The notes: a model not told the origin generated them from the letters alone. A DNA stretch of 14,026 nt from CG10-46-32 sp964606465 (GCA_964606465.1 CAZSGI010000016.1:1-14026), one strand, 5' to 3'; positions 1 through 5,348 are shown, counted from the first letter of the stretch. Numbers and translations are program-made.

Positions 1-147
1 CACGTCCTTTCCGGCAATGGCGTGCGGAATGCACTGGTGCTGGATGGGGGTTGGGTTGATGAATTTTTTGCTCGCGAGAATTGCAAGCAGTTTTGGGGCA
101 ATGCCCAGGTTGCCGAAGCCTCCTTGGACGGTAGTGTGTTGTGTCAT
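1..147 (-). CDS. DEAD-box RNA helicase, N-terminal fragment (runs off the window)
   Basis: Only the first 49 codons are inside the window; the frame stays open to the edge. The translation begins MTQHTTVQGGFGNLGIAPKL and continues with PTPIQHQCIPHAIAGKD. This is the Q motif of DEAD-box helicases: an aromatic residue upstream, then F-x-x-PTPIQ, then an IP-x5-GKD lead-in to the Walker A region. The family unwinds short RNA duplexes with ATP and acts in ribosome assembly, mRNA decay or cold adaptation. The ATG at 145-147 is chosen because the family alignment starts right after it. No Shine-Dalgarno lies in front; the upstream bases are AT-rich and follow a stable hairpin. A sigma70-type promoter about 105 nt upstream gives a structured leader. 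The exact subfamily (RhlE, DeaD or CshA type) cannot be told from this fragment. Confidence 0.88.
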   Translation of the reverse strand, partial: MTQHTTVQGGFGNLGIAPKLLAILASKKFINPTPIQHQCIPHAIAGKDV

Positions 148-154
148 AACTAAA

Positions 155-188
155 TTACGTGACCCGATGAATCTGAAGGGTCACGTGA
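155..188 (-). promoter_or_regulatory. Stable hairpin just before the helicase start codon
   Basis: ACGTGACCC (157-165) and GGGTCACGT (178-186) are perfect 9-bp inverted repeats around a 12-nt loop, with two further weaker pairs outside. The stem ends 7 nt upstream of the ATG, inside the predicted leader. There is no U-run, so it is not an intrinsic terminator. It could gate ribosome access, or be a DNA operator for a dimeric regulator. The role is inferred; the symmetry is seen. Confidence 0.55.
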
Positions 189-212
189 AATGACACAAAA
201 GAGTTCGAGTCT

Positions 213-238
213 GTTTATGCCCTAAAATGGGTATAAAC
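213..238 (-). promoter_or_regulatory. Second leader hairpin of the helicase gene
   Basis: GTTTATGCCC (213-222) and GGGTATAAAC (229-238) form a 10-bp inverted repeat with one imperfect pair and a 6-nt loop (TAAAAT). It lies about 8 nt downstream of the expected transcription start and so would fold first. Together with the 155-188 hairpin it makes most of the leader double-stranded. Confidence 0.5.
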
Positions 239-252
239 TATGATGAGTACCT

Positions 253-281
253 ATGATAGCACAAAAAATACGGCGTGTCAA
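253..281 (-). promoter_or_regulatory. Sigma70-type promoter for the helicase gene
   Basis: Reading the minus strand, TTGACA (276-281), a 17-bp spacer and TATCAT (253-258) form a near-consensus promoter. It starts 5 bp beyond the tRNA-Trp CCA end, so the helicase can be transcribed separately from the tRNA-Trp unit. The predicted start near 246 gives a leader of roughly 100 nt. Confidence 0.7.
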
Positions 282-286
282 GCCTT

Positions 287-360
287 TGGCAGGGGCGGAA
301 GGAATCGAACCTTCGACATCGGTTTTGGAGACCGAAGTTATTCCACTTAACTACGCCCCC
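287..360 (-). tRNA. tRNA-Trp (anticodon CCA)
   Basis: The minus strand folds into a full cloverleaf. The acceptor GGGGGCG pairs with CGCCCCT, with one G-U pair at the end. The D stem is GTTA/TAAC. The anticodon stem TCGGT/ACCGA encloses loop CTCCAAA, giving anticodon CCA. The T arm is GAAGG TTCGATT CCTTC. Discriminator G and an encoded CCA follow (287-290). The 5' end lies 3 nt after the lipoprotein stop codon, so the tRNA is probably cut out of a joint rpmG-lipoprotein-tRNA transcript. Confidence 0.97.
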
Positions 361-363
361 TCG

Positions 364-747
364 TCATTGGCTACTGTCTTGACGCTGTTTTTTCAGCTCT
401 TCCTCAATCACCCGCTTCAGCTCCGGAAACTTTTCAAACAAGTACTTGAAACGGTCTATGGTTGCACCGGTTGCCTCATCAAAAAGCGGGGTGCCGCCCG
501 CGTAGAACGTTCCGAACGCGTCCCCGAACTCGTTCAGGTTGTTCGCGGAGAGCCAGCCGTCAACCGCCCGCTTCTGCGTGTCGGTCAGGTTGCGCACGAA
601 CCCGCTCCCTGACTCCTGGATCAAGCGGCCGCCTTTCTGTATCCCGGCTTCAATCCCCTGCTTGGCGATTGAAACAACGGACTCGGTGCAACCTGCGCCG
701 AGTAACGGGAGCAGCAGGGCGAGCACCGTGAGCCTGCCTCGCGGCAT
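364..747 (-). CDS. Small predicted lipoprotein of unknown function
   Basis: This is a 127-residue protein. The N-terminus MPRGRLTVLALLLPLLGAGC has a basic start, a leucine-rich core (residues 6-16) and a lipobox-like LGAGC, with Cys20 as the likely lipidated residue; Gly at -3 is not the classic choice. The mature part is mostly polar and helical and ends in a charged lysine/glutamate-rich helix. No domain is recognised. The start at 747 is preferred over an in-frame ATG at 795 because it puts the signal peptide at the N-terminus and has AAGGAG 11 nt upstream, inside the end of rpmG. Only 2 nt separate it from the rpmG stop, and tRNA-Trp follows its own stop by 3 nt, so the three are probably one operon. 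It would sit on the outer face of the cell membrane. Confidence 0.7.
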   Translation of the reverse strand: MPRGRLTVLALLLPLLGAGCTESVVSIAKQGIEAGIQKGGRLIQESGSGFVRNLTDTQKRAVDGWLSANNLNEFGDAFGTFYAGGTPLFDEATGATIDRFKYLFEKFPELKRVIEEELKKQRQDSSQ

Positions 748-749
748 AC

Positions 750-905
750 CTACTTGGTCTCCTTGTGTAGGGTGTGCTTCCCGCACCACTTGCAAAACTT
801 TTTGAGCTCAAGCCGATTTGAGAGCTTCTTCTTGTTCTTCTGGGTGTCGCTCGTGACGCGCTTGCACACGGTGCACTCTAGTTTTACCAGTCGTTCTTGT
901 GACAT
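750..905 (-). CDS. rpmG: Large ribosomal subunit protein bL33
   Basis: The 51-residue protein begins MSQERLVKLECTVCKRVTSD and has the L33 layout: a short beta-rich basic protein with two CxxC pairs (Cys11/Cys14 and Cys38/Cys41) that hold zinc, and a KKFCKWCGKHTLHKE tail. It binds 23S rRNA near the E site. The start at 905 matches the family N-terminus; an in-frame ATG at 956 would add an unrelated extension. No Shine-Dalgarno is visible. A weak CATATC six nt before the ATG could be a -10 element of a leaderless transcript. rpmG next to tRNA-Trp recalls the common bacterial order in which both lie near secE and nusG; here a lipoprotein gene is in between and secE is not in view. Confidence 0.93.
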   Translation of the reverse strand: MSQERLVKLECTVCKRVTSDTQKNKKKLSNRLELKKFCKWCGKHTLHKETK

Positions 906-927
906 AAATCGGATATGATTTTTGAAG

Positions 928-954
928 GCCAAAAAACCGCCTGTACCTTTTGGC
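928..954 (-). terminator. Possible hairpin/terminator between the TSP3-protein gene and rpmG
   Basis: GCCAAAA (928-934) and TTTTGGC (948-954) are perfect 7-bp inverted repeats, and on the minus strand GGCGG is followed by six Ts. It could end transcription from the 987-2258 gene, but the GC part is weak and the T-run lies inside the longer stem. It is a low-confidence call. Nothing else is seen in the 906-986 gap except a weak -10-like CATATC next to rpmG. Confidence 0.3.
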
Positions 955-986
955 ACTAATTTTTTGTTTGCAATCTCCTTGGCTAC

Positions 987-2258
987 TTACCGTGCTGTAG
1001 TGTTGCTGCTTTCAGTGCTTTCAGTGGGTGAGGCGAAAACGCTGTCAGCAGGCACTGGAGAGATCGAGGTGCCGTCGTCAGGCAATGGAGAGATTAATGG
1101 ACAACCATGTATACCGTCTGCGCCTGAATCATCATTTGGGCATCTGTCGCAGGCATCACCTATCCCATCGCCATCCGCATCTGCTTGATCAGGATTTGCA
1201 CGCGAAGGACAGTTGTCACCGCTATAGACTCTGTCACAGTCATCATCAAGTGGGCAGCGCGACTCAAGTTGAGTGGCATCAAGTGCGCGCAGTGATTCTC
1301 CCCACATGTAGAACTCATCGAACGTCGCATTTGAAGCAAAGAAGGAGCGGTTTCCATTCGGATGGTCAATGCTGTCACTTGGATCTACCGGTGTTAACCC
1401 ATTTGCATGGTTTCCAAGCACTTGCGTAATGCCTGGCCCCATTGGTTCACCTACACCAACTTCCACAAACACATCAAAGAAGCTGGCGCCTCCTGAACCG
1501 AGTGGAACAGGGGAAACAGACCTAAGGTCAAGCGCAACTATTTCTGTCGGGATTTGGTCAATTATATTTGCACCGAGATACGACAGAATACCTATTTCCG
1601 GACTTCTCCAGCTTACTGCCGTAACGTGGTTCTGTCCAATTTGTTCTCTTGGTATAGCGATAGTTACTGGAAGATTAAAGTGTGGAAAATCCGGCGGCGT
1701 AGTAGGAGGCAGGGGATTTATCAAGAGCTTCCCTGCGCTTTCACCGCCTCGTGGCGAGAGGATTCGTACTCTTTCTGTGATGATCCCTCCAGCTCGCTTG
1801 CAGTCTGGTTCAACAATGAGCTTGTGCGTGACAAGCTGTGCATCTTGTGTTTCTGCGTCCATCACCACATTGATCTTTGGCGGAATGGAGCTCAATGGTC
1901 CAAGCCAAACTTTCTGCCAGAGCGGCGTAATCTTCCCTACCAGTTTCGGTCCAAAGAGCAGAGCGCCAGTATTCGCATCATAGACACTGAACTTGGCATT
2001 CAAGAGCGTGCTTGCAGTAAAGGCTTTAACACTGAACTCGGGTTCGCAGGAGATCTCCACATGATCTTCAACCAGTACATTGGGGTTAGGGAAGAACTTT
2101 TGGAGCAGCGTAGAGGCAATGGGATTGTTAATCTTTTCAACTAGGGTAAACGCGAACGCCGGCCGTGCTACGGCATACAGCCCGCCGCTTATAAATCCAA
2201 TCGCAAACAGGAGCGTAAGACCCCAGATTGCGCTTTTCCTTTTTAATATTTTCCTCAT
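987..2258 (-). CDS. Secreted protein with a thrombospondin type 3 (calcium-binding) segment
   Basis: The product has 423 residues. The N-terminus is basic (MRKILKRKS), followed by a hydrophobic segment (about 12-31) and ARPAFAF, a plausible signal peptidase site near residue 36. Residues about 40-330 are beta-rich and unrecognised; one stretch of about 60 residues is rich in Pro and Ile. Residues about 334-386 hold a Cys/Asp-rich segment with NCPSRANPDQADADGDGIGD, the thrombospondin type 3 repeat in which Asp side chains bind calcium. The tail is Ser/Thr/Pro-rich and may be a linker. The start is supported by AAGGA 9 nt upstream and a promoter at 2302-2330. It is likely exported and either surface-associated or released. 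It has no visible anchor motif other than a possibly uncleaved N-terminal helix. The detailed role is unknown. Confidence 0.8.
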   Translation of the reverse strand: MRKILKRKSAIWGLTLLFAIGFISGGLYAVARPAFAFTLVEKINNPIASTLLQKFFPNPNVLVEDHVEISCEPEFSVKAFTASTLLNAKFSVYDANTGALLFGPKLVGKITPLWQKVWLGPLSSIPPKINVVMDAETQDAQLVTHKLIVEPDCKRAGGIITERVRILSPRGGESAGKLLINPLPPTTPPDFPHFNLPVTIAIPREQIGQNHVTAVSWRSPEIGILSYLGANIIDQIPTEIVALDLRSVSPVPLGSGGASFFDVFVEVGVGEPMGPGITQVLGNHANGLTPVDPSDSIDHPNGNRSFFASNATFDEFYMWGESLRALDATQLESRCPLDDDCDRVYSGDNCPSRANPDQADADGDGIGDACDRCPNDDSGADGIHGCPLISPLPDDGTSISPVPADSVFASPTESTESSNTTAR

Positions 2259-2301
2259 AGTTTGTATTCCTTAATGACGTAATGAGTCGACCGTTAATCT
2301 A

Positions 2302-2330
2302 ATAATAGTGTTTGGTTCTGGTTTTTGCAA
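2302..2330 (-). promoter_or_regulatory. Promoter of the TSP3-protein gene
   Basis: On the minus strand TTGCAA (2325-2330), a 17-bp spacer and TATTAT (2302-2307) form a sigma70-like promoter. The implied leader of about 40 nt carries AAGGA (2268-2272), so this gene uses conventional Shine-Dalgarno initiation, unlike several neighbours. A small GC hairpin (CCCGC-GCG-GCGGG in the gap up to tRNA-Thr) lies just upstream. Confidence 0.6.
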
Positions 2331-2365
2331 GTAGCCGCCCCGCCGCGCGGGAGCTTCAGTCCAGA

Positions 2366-2442
2366 TGGAGCCAACGGTCGGATTCGAACCGACGACCTAC
2401 TGTTTACAAAACAGTTGCTCTAACCAACTGAGCTACGTTGGC
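2366..2442 (-). tRNA. tRNA-Thr (anticodon TGT)
   Basis: The cloverleaf on the minus strand is complete. Acceptor GCCAACG pairs with CGTTGGC, and the D stem is GCTC/GAGC. The anticodon stem ACTGT/ACAGT holds loop TTTGTAA, giving anticodon TGT. The variable region is AGGTC, and the T arm is GTCGG TTCGAAT CCGAC. Discriminator T and an encoded CCA follow. The body is closely similar to that of the intron-bearing tRNA-Thr(GGT) at 6570-6886, which supports that reconstruction. Confidence 0.97.
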
Positions 2443-2456
2443 GAGTATACTGAATC

Positions 2457-2485
2457 ATACTACCCAAAAACACCCAAAAAGTCAA
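2457..2485 (-). promoter_or_regulatory. Promoter of tRNA-Thr(TGT)
   Basis: TTGACT (2480-2485), a 17-bp spacer and TAGTAT (2457-2462) on the minus strand point at a start about 8 nt ahead of the mature tRNA 5' end. A TATACT three nt from the tRNA is too close to be the -10 element. Confidence 0.6.
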
Positions 2486-2500
2486 GGAAAACCTAACCAA

Positions 2501-2536
2501 CCCCCTCACCCTGTCCCTCTCCCAAAGGGAGGGGGA
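2501..2536. repeat. GC-rich palindromic repeat-like element after gnd
   Basis: The stretch reads CCCCCTCACCCTGTCCCTCT followed by CCCAAAGGGAGGGGGA. TCCCTCTCCC and GGGAGGGGGA pair over 10 positions (one G-T pair) around AAA. Similar CCCTCACCC...CCCTCTCCC...GGGAG strings are dispersed in many bacterial genomes, so this may be a member of such a repeat family. It starts 6 bp beyond the gnd stop and could protect or end the gnd transcript, but there is no clean T-run. Confidence 0.45.
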
Positions 2537-2542
2537 GTACAT

Positions 2543-3442
2543 TTACTCTTTCTTCACGGCATGCCCGCCGAACTGGCCCCGCAAGGCGGAAAGGATCTTG
2601 CCGGTATAGGTTGGATTGCCTTTTGACTGCTTTCTGAATTCAAGCGCGGCGGAAATGACAGGCACTGGAATGCCAATCTCTTGCGCGGTATCCACGGTCC
2701 ACTGACCCTCCCCGCTCGCCCCGACCTCCCCGGAAATAGCGTTCAGACGCACACCCTCCTGCTCATACGCTTCATGGAGCCAGTCAACCAACCGGGACGC
2801 AATGACAGACTGATGACCATACACCCGCGCGATTTCTTTGAGATCAAGGTTGAAGTCCGAGGGCACGTTCATGATGGAGAAGCCTTCGGCAATGGCTTGC
2901 ATCATGCCGTACTCAATGCCGTTGTGAATCATTTTCACGAAGTGCCCGGCGCCGGATGTGCCTACGTAGGCGTAGGCGGCCGGGGCCGCAAGATCTCTGA
3001 ACAGGGGTTCAAACTTTTTGAATGATTCGGATTTTCCGCCAATCATCAAACACGCTCCGTTGCGGGCGCCCCAAGGACCCCCGGAGACACCCACGTCCAG
3101 AAAGTCAATCCCCTTTTCGGAAAGCTCTTTCGCGCGCGCCATGGATTCCGTGTACCGCGAGTTTCCGCCGTCAACGACGGTGTCCCCCGCTTCCAAAAGC
3201 GGCGCTAAACCCGACAAGACCGCAGCCACCGCATCGTTTTGAACCATGAGCCACACGAGGCGCGGTTTTTTGAGTTTTTTCACCAGCTCCCCCATGTCAT
3301 ACGCCGGAGCCGCGCCTTTTCGCGCGATTGCATCAATGGGTCCGCGGCTCCGGTTGCACGCGACAACACCGTGCTTTTTCTCAAGCAGACGCTCCACCAT
3401 ATTGGAGCCCATTTTCCCGAGGCCGTAGTATCCAAGTTTCAT
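2543..3442 (-). CDS. gnd: 6-phosphogluconate dehydrogenase, decarboxylating, short form
   Basis: The 299-residue enzyme oxidises and decarboxylates 6-phosphogluconate to ribulose 5-phosphate in the oxidative pentose phosphate pathway. The Rossmann motif GYYGLGKMG is at 4-12. ACNRSRG at 28-34 matches the Asn-Arg-Ser of NADP-using enzymes, so NADP is the probable cofactor (inferred). DGGNS is at 91-95. The substrate signature LDVGVSGGPWGARNGACLMI starts at 115. The catalytic helix GHFVKMIHNGIEYG has Lys170, Asn174 and Glu177. At about 300 residues it is the short form, compared with about 470 in E. coli. The start is set at 3442 because the Rossmann strand begins there and a TATACT -10 element sits 8 nt upstream, implying a leaderless mRNA. 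It is divergent from ndh. Confidence 0.95.
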   Translation of the reverse strand: MKLGYYGLGKMGSNMVERLLEKKHGVVACNRSRGPIDAIARKGAAPAYDMGELVKKLKKPRLVWLMVQNDAVAAVLSGLAPLLEAGDTVVDGGNSRYTESMARAKELSEKGIDFLDVGVSGGPWGARNGACLMIGGKSESFKKFEPLFRDLAAPAAYAYVGTSGAGHFVKMIHNGIEYGMMQAIAEGFSIMNVPSDFNLDLKEIARVYGHQSVIASRLVDWLHEAYEQEGVRLNAISGEVGASGEGQWTVDTAQEIGIPVPVISAALEFRKQSKGNPTYTGKILSALRGQFGGHAVKKE

Positions 3443-3450
3443 ACGCGTGC

Positions 3451-3489
3451 AGTATACCATTTTTTTAAACGGCCTGAAAATGGTATAGT
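3451..3489. promoter_or_regulatory. Divergent gnd/ndh promoter region built as an inverted repeat
   Basis: AGTATACCATTTT (3451-3463) and AAAATGGTATAGT (3477-3489) are 13-bp arms with a single mismatch. Each arm is an extended -10 element: TGGTATACT toward gnd (8 nt before its ATG) and TGGTATAGT toward ndh (6 nt before its ATG). The -35 hexamers are poor in both directions. The two polymerase sites overlap, so the promoters probably exclude each other or share a regulator. Confidence 0.65.
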
Positions 3490-3495
3490 ACGCAT

Positions 3496-4695
3496 ATGGC
3501 AACGAAAAAACAGCGCATTGTGATTGTGGGCGCCGGGTTTGGGGGGGTGTACGTGTACAAACACTTGCACCGCGTACTCCACAAACACGAGCGCGCGGCC
3601 GTAACCGTTATCAGCGACCGAGACTACTTCTTGTTCACCCCGCTCCTGCACGAAGTCGCAACCGGCGGCCAAGCCAGGGAAAACATCGTGGAACCCCTGC
3701 GCCGCGCCCTGGGCTCTGGCACCAAGTTTTGCATAACCCGCGCCACCGAGGTTGACCCAAAGCAGCGCATAGTCGCAACCAAAGACGGGGAAATCCCCTA
3801 CGACTACCTGGTGCTCGCAACCGGCTCCCGTGCGAACTTTTTTGGAATCCCCGGAGCGCAAGAGCACTGCCATGCGCTTAAATCCTTGGAAGACGCGGTA
3901 CGGCTCAAGAACCATATCGTCAGCGCCGCCCAAAAAGAGGGCGCCCTGGGGTTTGTGGTGGTGGGCGGCGGCGCCACCGGAGTTGAATTTTCCGCGGAGC
4001 TGGTTGAATTTTTGCGCAACGCGCTCCGCAGAAAAGACGCGACCGTAACCTTGGTGGAACTGGGAGGAGATCTGATTCCGCAATTTGACGCGCGCCTCCG
4101 AAAAGAAGCGCTCAAGGTCCTGCGCACAAAAGGCATTGACGTGCGGCTTGGAACCGGAGTTGAGAGCGTGGAGCGCGATTCAGTCACCCTTACTAGTGGA
4201 GAACGCATGGTAACCAGTGCCGTGGTCTGGACCGCGGGTGTCGCTCCCGCCGCCATTCCGTTTACCGGCAAGGTTGAACTCGCCAAAAACGGCGCATACG
4301 TGGTGAACGAGTATCTGCAGCTGACTGCATACAAAAACATCTTTGCCCTGGGGGATGTTGCGTCGTTCACCAACCCCGGGGAGGAGCGACCGGTTCCCAC
4401 GCACGCGCAAACCGCGGTTGCAGAGGCTTCCGGTGTGGCCGAAAACATTGTCCGCTCAATCAAAAAAGAGCCCCTCAAGGTATTCCGCTACCGCCACAAG
4501 GGTGATTTGGTTTCTCTTGGGCGCTGGGGAGCAGTCGGCGAGATTGCGGGCATCGCGTTCAGCGGCCGCTTTGCCTGGTGGCTCTGGCGAACCGTGTACC
4601 TCTCTAAACTCCTCTCGTGGCAGAAAAAAGTGCGCGTTGCCGTTGACTGGACCATAAACATCTGCGGAAAGCGCGACATCTCGGAGTTACCATAG
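3496..4695 (+). CDS. ndh: Type II NADH dehydrogenase (NDH-2), FAD-dependent
   Basis: The 399-residue flavoprotein is the only plus-strand gene. The FAD-binding motif VGAGFGG is at 11-17, the NADH-binding motif VVVGGGATGVEFSAEL at 154-169, and the second FAD contact IFALGDVA at 282-289. AQTAVAEA (304-311) is the AQ-type motif that lines the quinone site. The C-terminus has an aromatic amphipathic segment (FAWWLWRTVYLSKLLSWQKK) typical of NDH-2 monotopic membrane attachment. It would move electrons from NADH to a quinone or another acceptor without pumping protons. The start lies six nt after TATAGT, so the mRNA is probably leaderless. Its partner across the shared promoter is gnd, which suggests joint redox balancing. 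The electron acceptor in this host is unknown. Confidence 0.92.
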   Translation: MATKKQRIVIVGAGFGGVYVYKHLHRVLHKHERAAVTVISDRDYFLFTPLLHEVATGGQARENIVEPLRRALGSGTKFCITRATEVDPKQRIVATKDGEIPYDYLVLATGSRANFFGIPGAQEHCHALKSLEDAVRLKNHIVSAAQKEGALGFVVVGGGATGVEFSAELVEFLRNALRRKDATVTLVELGGDLIPQFDARLRKEALKVLRTKGIDVRLGTGVESVERDSVTLTSGERMVTSAVVWTAGVAPAAIPFTGKVELAKNGAYVVNEYLQLTAYKNIFALGDVASFTNPGEERPVPTHAQTAVAEASGVAENIVRSIKKEPLKVFRYRHKGDLVSLGRWGAVGEIAGIAFSGRFAWWLWRTVYLSKLLSWQKKVRVAVDWTINICGKRDISELP

Positions 4696-4697
4696 AG

Positions 4698-4732
4698 CAA
4701 AAGAAATCCCGTGGCCACATCGTGACCACGGG
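4698..4732 (-). terminator. Strong terminator of the 4762-4977 gene
   Basis: On the minus strand CCCGTGGTCAC and GTGGCCACGGG pair over 11 positions (one G-T) around a GAT loop (4708-4732), then ATTTCTTTTG follows. Stem plus T-rich tail fit an intrinsic terminator for the minus-strand gene. In the plus direction the hairpin follows the ndh stop by 12 nt but lacks a T-run; it may still protect the ndh mRNA 3' end. Confidence 0.7.
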
Positions 4733-4761
4733 ACTCGCGCCTGCGGCGCCAGCTGACCCGC

Positions 4762-4977
4762 CTACCGGAGATCCTGCGCTGGAAGAAGGCAGTCGCGCTT
4801 TCGCCTCGCTTGCACAAGCTGCTGCGTGCACTGCTGGACGAGAACAGTGTCCCGGCCTTCCTGGGCAATTCGTAACGCACGCTTTGCGTCCCGAACCGCC
4901 TTCTTTGCCCGCGACCTCCTCTCCCGGATGGTCAAATCACTCAGGTCGCCGACAGACGCTTCACTCGTATCTACCAT
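4762..4977 (-). CDS. Small basic helical protein of unknown function, with attenuator-like leader
   Basis: This is a 71-residue protein. It starts MVDTSEASVGDLSDLTIRER, then has a long Arg/Lys-rich predicted helix (RRSRAKKAVRDAKRALRIAQ) and a second helix rich in Gln and Arg, with two Cys residues. No signal peptide, membrane segment or known domain is seen. It was not recognised. The start ATG at 4977 has the best Shine-Dalgarno of the window, GGGGAGG, with 6 nt spacing from its GGAGG core; a GTG one codon upstream is too close to it. It stands alone between a strong terminator (4698-4732) and a long leader with a leader-peptide ORF and a hairpin switch (5024-5177). The charge pattern would suit nucleic-acid or ribosome binding, but that is speculation. 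Confidence 0.6.
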   Translation of the reverse strand: MVDTSEASVGDLSDLTIRERRSRAKKAVRDAKRALRIAQEGRDTVLVQQCTQQLVQARRKRDCLLPAQDLR

Positions 4978-5023
4978 CACTATCCTCCCCGAATAATTAT
5001 GGTAGTGGTGCGTGGAAAGAACT

Positions 5024-5087
5024 CACAAAAACCTCGGCGAGTCCGAGGTTTTTGTGGTGATATGATTGAACGAATCAAAAACCTCGG
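5024..5087 (-). promoter_or_regulatory. Three-segment terminator/antiterminator candidate
   Basis: Minus-strand RNA order: segment 1 CCGAGGTTTTTG (5087-5076), segment 2 CACAAAAACCTCGG (5056-5043), segment 3 CCGAGGTTTTTGTG (5037-5024). Segments 2 and 3 form a perfect 14-bp hairpin with a 5-nt loop whose GC core is followed by TTTTT, as in an intrinsic terminator. Segments 1 and 2 can pair over 12 bp instead, giving a hairpin with no T-run behind it, that is, an antiterminator. This lies between a promoter (5149-5177) and the 4762-4977 gene. Confidence 0.6.
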
Positions 5088-5141
5088 CTAGCGCCTGTTA
5101 ACGGAAAAGAGGTTCTGGTTCTTGATGCATGCAACCATCAT
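5088..5141 (-). CDS. Putative 17-codon leader peptide
   Basis: The frame reads MMVACIKNQNLFSVNRR and stops with TAG. Its ATG lies 7 nt after the -10 element TATGGT, the same leaderless spacing as ndh, nth, aspS and gnd in this window. Its stop codon directly abuts segment 1 of the downstream hairpin switch, so a ribosome at the stop would cover segment 1 and favour the 2:3 terminator. No run of one amino acid type points at a regulator. It could be chance: a 17-codon frame is not rare. The placement, not the length, is the evidence. Confidence 0.4.
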   Translation of the reverse strand: MMVACIKNQNLFSVNRR

Positions 5142-5148
5142 ATAGGGC

Positions 5149-5177
5149 ACCATAGCACATCTGGCGATTTTCCGCAA
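5149..5177 (-). promoter_or_regulatory. Promoter ahead of the leader peptide and the 4762-4977 gene
   Basis: TTGCGG (5172-5177), a 17-bp spacer ending in TGC, and TATGGT (5149-5154) on the minus strand form an extended -10 promoter. The implied start near 5141 coincides with the leader-peptide ATG. The perfect palindrome TGTCATGACA (5194-5203) lies just upstream of the -35 and could be an operator. Confidence 0.55.
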
Positions 5178-5230
5178 ATCAGTTTTACACAGCTGTCATG
5201 ACACCAAAAACGGCTCAACCTAATTTCTAC

Positions 5231-5274
5231 AAATTTTTTCTTGGGCTCGCCGTAGGCGAGTTAAGAAAAAATTT
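5231..5274. repeat. Long near-perfect palindrome
   Basis: AAATTTTTTCTT (5231-5242) and AAGAAAAAATTT (5263-5274) are perfect 12-bp arms; inside them CTCGCC (5246-5251) and GGCGAG (5255-5260) pair around GTA. Only the GGG/TT positions are unpaired. T-rich 5' arm and A-rich 3' arm occur on either strand, so it is not a classic terminator. It could be a cruciform, a small palindromic insertion, or a barrier between tRNA-Tyr and the attenuated gene. Confidence 0.65.
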
Positions 5275-5301
5275 GAAAGGAGTAAGCGTGCGAAAGGTGC
5301 A

Positions 5302-5324
5302 GTATGCCAGCTCTGATGGCATAC
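5302..5324. repeat. Hairpin downstream of tRNA-Tyr
   Basis: GTATGCCA (5302-5309) and TGGCATAC (5317-5324) are perfect 8-bp inverted repeats with a 7-nt loop, 25 nt beyond the tRNA-Tyr CCA end. There is no T-run next to it, but it may mark the 3' end of the tRNA precursor. No gene is seen between 5142 and 5348. Confidence 0.5.
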
Positions 5325-5348
5325 GAAACCTAAAGCACGATTACGACG

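Noticed and set aside
253..612. Plus-strand open frame of 119 codons
   Set aside because: It is antisense to tRNA-Trp and the lipoprotein gene; GAEGIEPSTSVLETE is the reverse reading of the tRNA.
3804..4478. Long minus-strand open frame inside ndh
   Set aside because: It is a shadow of ndh in a GC-rich region: Ser/Thr/Pro-rich, low-complexity translation, while the plus frame has complete NDH-2 motifs.
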